This document shows, piece after piece, positions 25,501 through 37,500 of a stretch of DNA of 64,000 nt. The DNA is taken from assembly GCA_911728455.2 (NCBI GenBank), contig OU452233.1, forward strand, positions 12,148,167 through 12,212,166, written 5' to 3'. The position numbers and the translations under genes are program-made. The stretch is from Marthasterias glacialis. Its lineage: Eukaryota; Echinodermata; Asteroidea; Forcipulatida; Asteriidae. How positions within the stretch are numbered: the first letter of the stretch is position 1; each line of letters starts with the position of its first letter. The notes beneath the pieces were generated by a model, which was given only the letters and a program-made list of their open reading frames with translations, was not told where the DNA came from and did not search any database.

Positions 25501-28500
25501 CACACACAGAAGCCCGCCAGGTGCCACTCACTGTCAGTACATCGCCACACATAGGTCATTTTGTTGTTACATGACAGTCAACATAACGTGAAGAGATCAT
25601 GAATTTTTAATCACAAAAATTAGTAAAACGTCACTTCTGTTTTTTAAATTAATTTCTTTTCATTTTCGTTACAAGATTTTTTCTAAAGACATCACTTCAT
25701 ACCTTTGTTTTTTCACAACGTACTTACGCAGTCCCAAAACAGGCTGCTAGTCTTCGTTGTCTCACTATTTTGCATGCCACAATACAGGCAAGAACCTACA
25801 AACATTAGAGGGCACTTTCATGTACAACGCATAATGGCAAAATAGCAATGCAGTTACATGCAATAATGCAGTAAACGACTTAACAACTAAAGGCTAGTTA
25901 CCTGCGCATGCTGTAAAAAAAGAAAAATTCCCCAAAATGTTGTTACTGGTGTGGGTGCATGGTGTGTACAGCATGGGTAGTCGCTGGTTTGCACTTTTGA
26001 GAGTAGCATGGTCAACAGCGACGCGCAATTCCGCAAAAACTTTTGTGTTTAGCTTGTTCACTACTAGAAACTTCTACAACGTGTAGGTTTTATTTTAGTA
26101 AAAGGATTACCCTGGACGAACGAAAGGATTATTTTACATCATAAATGAAGTTTTTAGACAGAGATCTTCCCTTTGATCTCAAGCTACACCTGATAAGGCA
26201 CATTGTTCGATAAGACGCAGTGAAATTTTATTACCCTTGAAAGTCAGATACAGTATTCATCATGATATAAAAAGATAAAATTCCATATCCCATATGTTAA
26301 AAAAAAATGGCTACACTCAAAAGTACTAAGAAACAAGAAGTAAAAAGCCTACAAACACAATCCAAAACAACACTGAATTAATACTAGAAAGTGATACATT
26401 ATTAAATCATGATACCACCTTGCTTTGAAATTAGAGTATGTTTGTGCATAGAGGCCTGATTCTGCCAGATTGTTCACACTAACCAAGTGATTCATTGGAT
26501 GGGTGGGGACCTGCATAATAAACTTACTTTTGTTCAGTGTCACCTCCTCATAGACACCACAAAGATCCTTAACATCCAAACCAATCAATCTAGCAACTGT
26601 TTTTGTCATATATTCCACCCCTAAAGGAATTGCTAGCAGCAAGAAATACAAAAGGTCAAAATGGATTGAATCACACTCTGATAGAAAAGATATAGTAATT
26701 TAAAGCATACCTTGAAAGATTTAAGCTTTCTGATACAAATCATCCATTTGTTAGCTATAGAAACTATTTTTAGAAATTTGTTGAGTGCTTTTGGGTCCAG
26801 TTAAGATGGTTTTCAATATTTGTTCTTAGGTATTTGTAATTTGTCACTCTCTCGATCTCTTGACCACAGATAAAAGTTGGTTTAATGTTAAGTCCAGTCT
26901 TCAGAAAAATGAAAATCAACTTCCTTAGTCCTTTCCGCATTAAGAACTAAAAAGTTCTGAGCACACCAACTTAAGAAAAATTTGATATCACTGTGATAAA
27001 GCGTTTCATGATTTGCAGATATTGTACTGGTCAGCTGCGTACTTAATCACAGAAACTGACACATTCTATTCTATTCTATTCTAAGGTCACTCTGCCTTGC
27101 CATCTGGTTCATGATGCTATGCCATTTTTCTCTGTCCTCAGCCATCCTTGCCAATTGGATTGTTGATTTTAGGTTGATTGCAGTACAAGAGACTTTGGTG
27201 CAATCTGTTCATCTTTTGGCAGGTCTTCCTTTTGGCCTTTTTCCAATTATATTTGCCTCCATGAGAATCTTTGGGTATTGCATCCTTCGTACGTGTCCAA
27301 AGAATCTCATCCTTTTGTGATTGACCTTGTCAATTATGGTGAGCTGGAGGTCCAGGGATTTGCGGTTTCTGTTGTTAAGTATTTTGTCAAGAAGTGATAC
27401 TCCCAAGATCTTTCTTAAGCACATCATCTCAAAGACTAATAGCCTGTTTTCGCCCTCTTTCTTTAGTGTCCAAGTCTCCGCTCCGTACATAGGGATTGAC
27501 AGCACAAGGACATGGTAGAGTTGAACTTTAGTGGTACGGTGGATGTTTTTGGCAGTCCAAAAAGGTTGAAGTCTTTGAACAGCTCCGAGGGCTTTATAAT
27601 CCTCTGATTTATATCTGCCCTGCATGTACCTTTGCTTTCGATGGTACCGCCCAGGTAGACAAACTCGTCCACTTGCTTGAGCTGCTGTCCATTTACATTT
27701 ATGCTTAGGAGAATCTCAGTTCTGCTGATGACTTGGACTTCAGTTTTGGAGATGTTTATTTTGAGTCCCAGGTTTGAGCTACTTTGGAGAACTTTGTCAA
27801 CAATGGCTTGGAGGTCATTTGCTCTTTTTGCTAGCAAGACAATGTCATCTGCAAAACAAAGGTTTGATATTTGGTGTCCTTGGATCTGAGCTCCTGCTTT
27901 TTCAAAATCAATGTAGCAACCAATTAGTCATTGGCCTCTTTCCAGGTACTTTTCTGTTATTTGACGTAGGGTGAATAGTTGGTCTACTGTTGATCTTCCT
28001 GGGCAGAATCCCGCTTGGGATTCAGAGATGACTTCTTCCGCTTTCTTCAGCATCCTTCTTCAACCATGGTGGTTATTATTTTTCCTGTGTGGCTTAGCAA
28101 ACTGATCCCCTGATAATTTGCACAGTCTAGTTTGTCTTTTTTTTTTATAAATGGGTGTGATATTGGCTTTTTCCCCTGTCATCTGGAAACTTTTCGTCTT
28201 TCCATATTTTGTTACAGAGAGAATGTAAGATCTCAACTCCTGCTTTGCCTCTGGCCTTAGGTTCTTCAGCTGTAACAGTGTCGTATCCTGGGCATTTCCA
28301 TCTGTCAACCTCTTGATGGCACTGGTAATTTCCTCTTTAAGCAATTCTGGTTCTTTGTCTGTGCTTGCCATTTGTGGAATGGTCCCTGCTACTTATGTAT
28401 TTATGGGGTTTTGTCTGTTGTAAAGTTCATCATAGTTTTCCTTCCATCGGTTTTTGACTTCCTGTATTTCAGTCAACACCTCACCCTGCTTGTTTTTGAC

Positions 28501-31500
28501 TGCTTGCATCCTGGTTGTTGACTTGTTTGTGATCTTTTTATGGTTGAGTAAACTTCTTTTGTCTTGGTAGCCTGGAGTGCATTTTCTACATGTATGCAGA
28601 GTTCTTTCGGCCACCTGTCTGTGCATCCTTTTGTTTTCTGTTTAATGTCTTTTGTGAGATAGTTGTATTTTCATCGCTTCTTGGGGTCACACTTAGTCTG
28701 TTGTTTTAACCCTTCAGCTATCTTCACTTAGTCAGATGATTTCCTCACTTATCCAGGGTTTTGGTTTTGGGGCTTTTTTGTATCCCAGCAATTCTTTTGA
28801 AGTGTCTCCAATGGCAGTTTTGATTCCATCCCATAAGGTGTAGACATCTCTCGTCTTCTAGTAATGGGGCCAATCTGCCTCCTAACTCTATGTTGTACTG
28901 TTGTCTGGTTGCTGCGTTTGCAAGTTTAAAAACATAATATTTCTTTGGGTAGCTTTGATTTGGTTTCGATTTGAATTTCAATTTTATGTTAGCCAATACA
29001 AGTTGGTGGTCAGCTCTCACGTCTGCACTTGTAAAACTTCTGGAGTTTGTGACACACCTTTTCCATTTGATCATGATGTCAATTTTGTTCTGAGTTCTTT
29101 TGTCCGGAGATTCCCATGTCCCTTGTCTACTGTTTTTACTCTGCTTGAACATGGTGTTAGTTATGCATAGTTCATTTGTAGCACAAAAAGTCAGAAGTTT
29201 TTCACAGCTTGAATTTGCTTCACCAATTCAATGCTTTCCCATGATGTTTTCCCATTGTGCATTGTCTTTGCCCACTTTGGCATTTAAGTCTTCCATGACT
29301 ATTAGGATGTCACTTGTAGGAGTTTTGTCTACTTCTAGTTGTAGTAAGTCATAGAATTCATTATTTTGGTCTCAGTGTCCACAGCGTTTGGAGCATAAAC
29401 CTGAATTATTGTCATGGCTCCTGTTTTTGTCTGGAATTTGGCTGATATGAGTCTTGGTGATACAGTGTTGTACCCTAGTAGTGCAATGTGAGCTTGCTTA
29501 TTGAGTATCAAGTCAACTCCAGCACGGTGAATTGTCTCATTTCCAGAGCACAATATTTTGTATCCATCTGTAGTGAACTCTCCTGAGTTGGCCCAATGTG
29601 TTTCCGCGACCCCTAGTATTACCCAGTCAAATTTCTCCATCTGATTAATGTGTCTGCCACAAGATGATTAAACTCAGCAGGTACTACCAAATATGGCTAT
29701 AATTTGTTTTTCAATGGGCCAAAAAAGCCAAGATTCCAAGTAATCCTCACCCCTGGTATACCCCACAAGCCTGTAGACTTTCATTGGCCAGACACTAACC
29801 ACTGCAGAGTAAGTAGTGTTGAAAGACATGCAGCCACCTGTCTCCGTACAGTAATTGATTGACCCTTGTGCTAAGGATCCTTGGCACAGGGCGGTATGCA
29901 CTTTGTGAAAACAACTTGTGGCCGCACACTGATCATAAATAACACAAGTCTAAGTCTTGACTGGCACTCCAATTCACCCACATGGTCATTTATAGCTTTG
30001 GGCTTGCATGGGGGGTTATTGACCTAAAAGACAGGGTGTTAATAAAAAATCATCTTGTGGTTACACAGCGTAAAGTTTTCATTGCGGATGACCCCAGGGT
30101 TAAGAAGAATCTCAGTGTACTATCCTGGTATAAAGTTCTCACATTCCAGGTTCGAATGCCTATGTGATTTCTGAAGGTTGGTAATGCCTCCTTTTCCTTT
30201 GGTAAATCAGTTTCAGCCCTTGTAATTGGGAGCTGGCTTGGTGTTGATCCCGCTCTGGGAGGACCATCAAGCTTTCCAATTAGCTTTAAAGCTGGAGCGT
30301 CCTGATGCCTCTGTAGACCCATTGGAAGAGACGGCGGGTTAGTAATTTCAGGGGCTCAAACCCTGGTGCTGTTGCATCGTTTCATCATGTTCCAGTTCCG
30401 CTCAGTGTTAGCTAGACGGGTAAGACTTGCCTCTCCTAGCTACCCTGATCTGTCTGTCACCTACAGAACAAGTCAGAAGGCTCACAATTCCCACTGATTA
30501 GCTTTATCTGGATGTTCATGAACATGGCATCATATTTTACCATACATTCTCCCACAGGCCAGTACTTTAATTTAGAAATATTATTTCATATTCCATTAGA
30601 ATAAAGTTGATTTGGGACCTAATATTTTGTTGCCTAGTCAGTGTGCAAAAACAAAATAAAAACCGCCATGACAGCACATGGAACATGCTTTGCAAGCTGT
30701 GATAAGTAAAGACGTAAAATTATCTCCGTTTTGGTATGAGCACTTGGCACCATTCCAACAGCACTGGAGAAACATTTAGGGATTGGCAGTGAGAAAAGAG
30801 TAACTGAAGAAGGCTTACTTTGCTGGAACAGCAAAGGTCCTGCAAAAGACCCTCAAGATCCTAGTCTAGAATTTGGGTTAACCGGCACAGAGGGAAATAT
30901 TCTGATTATCTGAACCACAAACAATATTAAGTACTACCTGGGGAGGTAGGAAATTGGCAGGGACTACTGCTACTCTTTTCGCTTAGGGGCCGTCCAAAGT
31001 TTTCAACATTTTCAAGGTTGTACAAAGCGTACAAAAGGGGGGAGGGGGTCAGACACAGCGTATGACTTTTACAGAAACAAATATGTTTTTAATTCGCCAA
31101 ATCGATGTTGAAAAAACAGCATCATCCTTTTTTTATTGACGTTAATTTTTTTGTGTATTTAGAAAATATTTCAACTGCATTTCTTAAAAATAAAAACCCT
31201 GACACACCTGCTGAGTCCATGGAGGTAGCTGACCCCTGTTGTCTTCGCTCATTGTGAGATTGTGTCGTCGTCATGGAGGTCTTTGCCCGCATGCATCTTA
31301 AGCTCTATGCTTTTACACAGTGCACATGTACACATACATTGGTGTACATGTACATACACACACATTCGTGCAGCATTTTGTCGCTAGGTAGGTGTAACCT
31401 TGTTCTCGTGCGTGTTTACTACATGTGTGTATAGCGTTCACCATAGTGTGCCGGACAACGAGTGTGCGAGGAAAAAGCTTGAAATCCGACACTGGTATAT

Positions 31501-34500
31501 TGCGTGTAGTTCCCATAGTTTACCGTGGATGTCGCGCGTGCTATATTGCACTACACTCTACATTGCCAAATCGTGCCTTTGCTTGCACGAGGTTGAATCG
31601 TGGTTTGACTTGTGGTTTGTCTGCATACAAACATCATGGCGTCGGACGACTTGACAAAGAATTTCCAGCATATTTAATGCAAATTTCCTCTCTAGCATTG
31701 GCAATCCATAAGTCCCCACGGAATTTATATTCACACTTGATAAATGCTCATGTCTTTGTTAATAGTCAAGGGAGTCGTCAAGTCAAGAAAAATAGAATTT
31801 GATTTCGGTTGTAACAACCGAAATCAAACCAATGTGTTGACATGGTAAAAATGTGCACGGTTTTTCATTATTTTCTCCTGACTCGGACAACAGATTGAGA
31901 CCAAATTTACACAGGATTTTTTCCATGTAAACACTGAATCACACAAAATAAGAACGCTGCACTATCCCTTATCAGCAAAACCAATCCTATATTTTACCTT
32001 TAATTTCAGTATTTGAACAAGCATACAACTATAAAATGTTTAAGGCAATTTTATCTATAAATGTGTCTGAGGGGAGAGCAGAGTCGCAGTGGAGTGGTTT
32101 CAATGTTTCAAATAAAAATATGAAAATGTACTTCTTTTTTTCTGTTAAAGTTTGTATAGATCGATAGTGTTCTTTTTATCCTACAAACGTTAACACTGCT
32201 ATCAAAGGGTTACCGGATGAACAATACATAATGAAAATCATATTGAAGAAAAAAATGTTGAAAAGTACTACTTCTGGTGGAGGGGGGTCTCGAAAAAAAA
32301 TACTCTCTGTATTACCATGAAAATGTTGAAAACGTTGGATGGCACTAAGTGGATCAAGGGGACTTTTCAAGAAACTCAGTTCACTTCCACAGAGTGAGTT
32401 TTTAATTGGACTCAACATTTCGACTAGCTTGCTCTTGTCATCGGCAGGAGATTCAATTCAATTCAACATGACAGTATAGATTGAAGAGTGTTTGAGATGC
32501 TGGTCTCTTTACAGGGATTTAGAGGTTTCAGTGTACAGTCAGCACTGCTCTGATTGGTTCTTCTGAAAGAAGAACTATGGTTGGTGGGTTCAGAGCCATT
32601 GTGTGGGCTGCCCATTGTGTGTGGATGCCCTGTGTACTCGGGCGTATCAGTAGACTGGGGGAAGTCAGTGGAGTAGGGTGGTAGGATTGTGTGCCAAATA
32701 CTGCTAATGAAATAGCCTATGTCTTGAGGAACAGTGTTGTGTTTATGGATCTCAATAGCGTCTCTGATGCGACAAGTGTACCAGTGCTTCTCAGAGGCTA
32801 TGACAGGCTATGTATCGGACTCAAATTCTGATGGCTGAATCATCGTAGTGTGGGTTCATTCCTGGTTTTACACTTGTGTCCTTTAGCAATACACTTAACC
32901 ATAATTATTAATTGCTTCTCTTGACCCATGTGTATAAATGGGAATCTGACAGGATTGAGAGAGTATTGTGTTAGATTAATACTTATGTAAGCTGTTTAGG
33001 GTTGTATGCACCCGAGGGAGTTGAGACAGTTTGAGGAATGGTCTAAGTATGCCTGATGAACAAGGATAATAATGTTGTAAAGCGCCTTGATCTAGCTACT
33101 ACGATATGTGCGCTTAACACGAACCAAGTATTTTTATTGTTATAATACTGTGGCTATTAACAAATCACACCTTGTTTGATTGCTTCACTATCAAATTAAA
33201 TATACTCGGTATGTAGGCCTGTTGTCTATTAAACCAAAAATTACAGGATTTTTCTTTACATTTTTTAAGAAAACTCTTTTTTTTTTGATCACATACTTTT
33301 ACTTGGCCAGCAGCTTCAATGAAAAAAAGTACATGTTCCCTCAACAATCTGATACAAATAAGCGGTGCCTTGAACAAAGTGAGGTCCGCTATCAAGGTAT
33401 TGCAGTACACTTAAGCTACACAGTATGTGGTGCAATCTCATAAGGTCCATGAAGTGTGCCTTGACTTAATGCAGTCATATTTTAAAATTCAAATAATGTT
33501 ACCATCCCAACCTACTAATCTTCTATTATCCCATTTTAACCTACTTATCATGTATAAAACACCTTTCTCTAGAAGTGTTACTCATGGTACTGAAATATAT
33601 AATGGCCAAAACATTTTACTGTTAATTTCTTCCTTTTCAGGGTCCTCTGTCTTTAGTACATGGGATGGATGTAATGGCTATCAGGTCTGCAATGGTAAGA
33701 ATCATTTCTCTTCCTCCCAATTGCAGTGGTTCTTTTTGTAAAACATTTTGGTTTTTATAAAGAAATATTTTTAATCTAAACTTTTTAATCTTGAATGTAT
33801 TAAAGTCATTCTTGTATTAAGTATTTCCACTTGAGTAGTAACTAAGAAAGAGAGAACAAAAGGACAAAGGTCTAGAATCAGAGATTACACAATAACCCCG
33901 CATAATGGGCCAAAATTGGCAAAATATTCATTACTATCTGCCCTCTTTGTGTTGGTGAAATGAAGCGTAACATGATGTTACACGTGCAAAAAAAAAGACA
34001 TAATGTCATCTCGCAGCAACTGGTTAGTAACAACTTTATGAATAGCAATAGAAAAGGAGACTTTGTCTTATATTGCCTTTTGCACATTCCTAAACAAAGC
34101 ATTCTACTTTGTAAATAAAAAGCAAAGTTTCGAAATCCTGACCTTTGAAATTTGGCTGTAATCCTTCTTTTTTTTTTTACTTTGTGAAAGACTCAGGTCG
34201 ACTCAATCTGCAATTTGAGGAAATTTAAAGAAAATCTGTGAGGGTTGACCCTTGAAGGTTGATTTGTCATAGAATGACCCAGTTACTTACATTCCAAAAA
34301 TACTTTACTCTTTGTGGAAGGGGGAATATATAAGGATCTTTATATACATATTGTAAATGTACATTTATCATTCAACTGCTGAGACAGACATTTAATATGG
34401 TTTTTTTTTTTATATTTTTGAATTAATGTTAAATGATATTTTTTTTTACATATAGATACGTTTTGACACATATTTGTCATCACCAGATACTTTGGTTTTA

Positions 34501-37500
34501 CCACAGTGCAACTTACTCAACAGTTCTCATCTGAGGTAATTTAGAATTATTCTTGTTAGTTTAATAAGTAGCTAAATGTGTATTTCAGTTTCGAGCTACT
34601 GCCATTTTTAAATAAATTGAGATTCAAAATGCAAAATCTTAAAAATGCAAGGACAAGTTAACCATGGTGATGTAATTGAACGTACAACACTATACAACAT
34701 AATTGTGCAACTAAGTTTATCAGCCCTCCACTCCAGTGTCCTTTAAAAATGTACTTGTATAACTATAAGGTTGGCGTGATAACACACTCGGATTGATTGT
34801 GTAACAGTGCACTTTGCAAGCACTCAAGGTGTCGACCGGGGGAATTTGGATTACACGGTATGTTTTTCTACGTATCATCAGCATAGAGGTGAACTTCAAG
34901 ACCATGACATTCAACTAATATGATTGGTGTAGAGTGTGAAAAGCAGAGGGGCAAGGACCGATCCCTGCAGGAAGCAAATGACAACAGCTTGGTGTCAATC
35001 ATGTAGATATGACTGGAACCATCTGAGGGCATCTCCTCTAAAAATGAAGTCGACGTGGAGTTTGTATAGAAGTTTCCTATAGTCAATCGTTTCATTATCA
35101 GCTGAGAAATCTAGGAAAATTAAAAGAACTACATTCTTGTTGTCAACTGCATGCACGATATCATTGTGAACTTAAAGAAGTGCTGTCGCAACATTGTAAT
35201 GCTTTCAGTCATGTCAGTATGCTAATTGCACAGTTTCAAGTAGGTGTGTTTTAAGCTGGTTTTGCAATCACCTTCTCTACAACTTTTTACAAGAATGATA
35301 CATTGGATACAGGCCGGTTGCTTTTGAAGTCTTTGCAGTCCAGGGAAAGCCCTCTTGATGAGTGGGTAACTTAAGCTAGTCTGGAAATGCTAGGAAACTC
35401 ACCATTTGAAAGTGAAGTGTTGATAATTCATGTGATGGGTACTACAAGGATTTCAAGGTTCTCCTTCACCAGTGAAGTAAGGAGGGGTCAAAGGCGCAAG
35501 ACTTGGATGCTGACTGTCGTATGATATGGTACCGGAGGATGGCTGATGATCATTCAGGGACTCTCTGATTTTCTGGAATTTACATACAAAGTAATAAAAG
35601 AACTCAAGTGCAAGGGGTCGGTCAGATGAACAAGGGGGCAAAAAGGGTGTTTTTGTTTTTTTCGCATGAGTTGATTAATGACTTGGAATAGGGCCTTTTG
35701 GTCACCTCAACAGTTCTGGATGCACTCACTGTAGAAGCAAAATTTTGCCTGGTGAACAAGAGCTTGACCAGATTGCGCTGTGCATGGAGCATTTCTCTGT
35801 GCACTTGGATACTAGATCTATGCCACTGTTGCTCAAGTGCTCGACACTTGAGCTTTGCTACAGCGATGTCATCATTATACCACGAGACTGCTTGGTCTGT
35901 TGACTATGTGACAGGTTCTCTTTGGAGTGTGCTCTTCCAGCAGTTGTCGAAGTGTGCTGTCATATTGATTGGCCATGGATGTCAAGGTGGTAACAAGTGG
36001 AGAAGCCATACTATCCAGTCAGAATTCATCAGGATAAGTTGATTTTATCTTATAAAACATAATCTTGATATCACGATCCTTGGAGCTTAGAATAACTTTT
36101 TTTCTAGCTCTTCTCATTACTGGTTCTGAATTGCCGGTTAGGTAGATTTATTATTTAAAAGATGAAGGTATTACAGGCAGTGGAATATTATGTAATCAGT
36201 CAATTTAAATAACAAAAAGCCCAGGGTGGGGTGATGCATCAATTTGGATAAAGAAAGGAGGTGAGTGATATGCAATGTGCAGTATTTGGGCAACAGTGAG
36301 AACTTCCTTCAGGGCATTGAATGCTTTCTCACAGTCCTCATTTCACATAACTTTCGCTTTTAAGTAGATCAGTGAGATATGTCGCATTCTTGGCAAGGTT
36401 TCCAATGTGAATTTGATAATGATTCACCATGTCTGGAAACCTTCTGATTAGTTTCTTAGTCTGCCATCTGGGGAAACTTTTCATGGCCTCTACCTTTTTC
36501 AGTAAAAGGTCCAAGTTCTCCGTCTCAAATCATTTTGCTGAGGTATTCTGTCTGGGTCATGCAAATGCTACCCTTCTTTGGATTGGCCTGCAGACCAGCA
36601 CTCTGTAGTCTTTTCAGTACATCTGCCAGTTTCCTAGATGTTCATCCCAGGTCTCAGAATAAATAACAACATCAACCAAAAAGACTTGTCTGTGATCAAT
36701 TCCAACCAACAGTTTATCCATCATTCGAGTATGGATATTGCATAATTGGTGTCTCAACTTTGACTTTGATGTTGAACTCTGCCATGCTGCTCAACCCTAG
36801 ATGTGATGAGAAGACTCCACTAATTAGAGTAACTCTTCACACTAATGGTATTTCTTATCATTAAGCTGATGACTGATGGAGACTTTTTTTTCACTCCATC
36901 TCTGCATTATCGTCATTGCTGTTACCAACATCAGGAAAGACCAAGTTGATCTGTGGATTATCAATCTGCTCATGCTCAACCATTTTCTCAGTAAGTTGCA
37001 ATGATATCGTTTTCGGGCTCGGCCAGTGTCTAAGAGTAAGTCACACTTCCTAAACATTTGCCAATTTTTTATGGTCCTTGCCAACCTGCAAGTAACTTAT
37101 TTGCGGATGTAGGTAGAAGCACTAGAGCATTGTCATCAGGTTTCTGGCTCACACTACCCCTGCTGAGTTCATCTTCTTACTGCTTTATGTCCAACACTTA
37201 TCAGCAAGAGCCAATACAAACACAACAACACTATTCTCCTCTGCATAATCTGTCATCTTATCTTACACTAAGGTAAGTGGTCCCCTCATCTCTATACAGT
37301 AAAACAACTCAAATGGGCTGAACCCTAAGTGATTGTTCATTTGGTGAATCTCGATAAGCAAAGCAATCATAAGGAATGTGGTCATCCCAGTCCTTGGCGT
37401 CTGTATCTGCACATAAATGATGAAATACATCCTTTAAGGTTCCATTAAATCGTTCAACAATAGCATTTGTTTGTGGGTGGTAAAACTGATGTGACAACAT

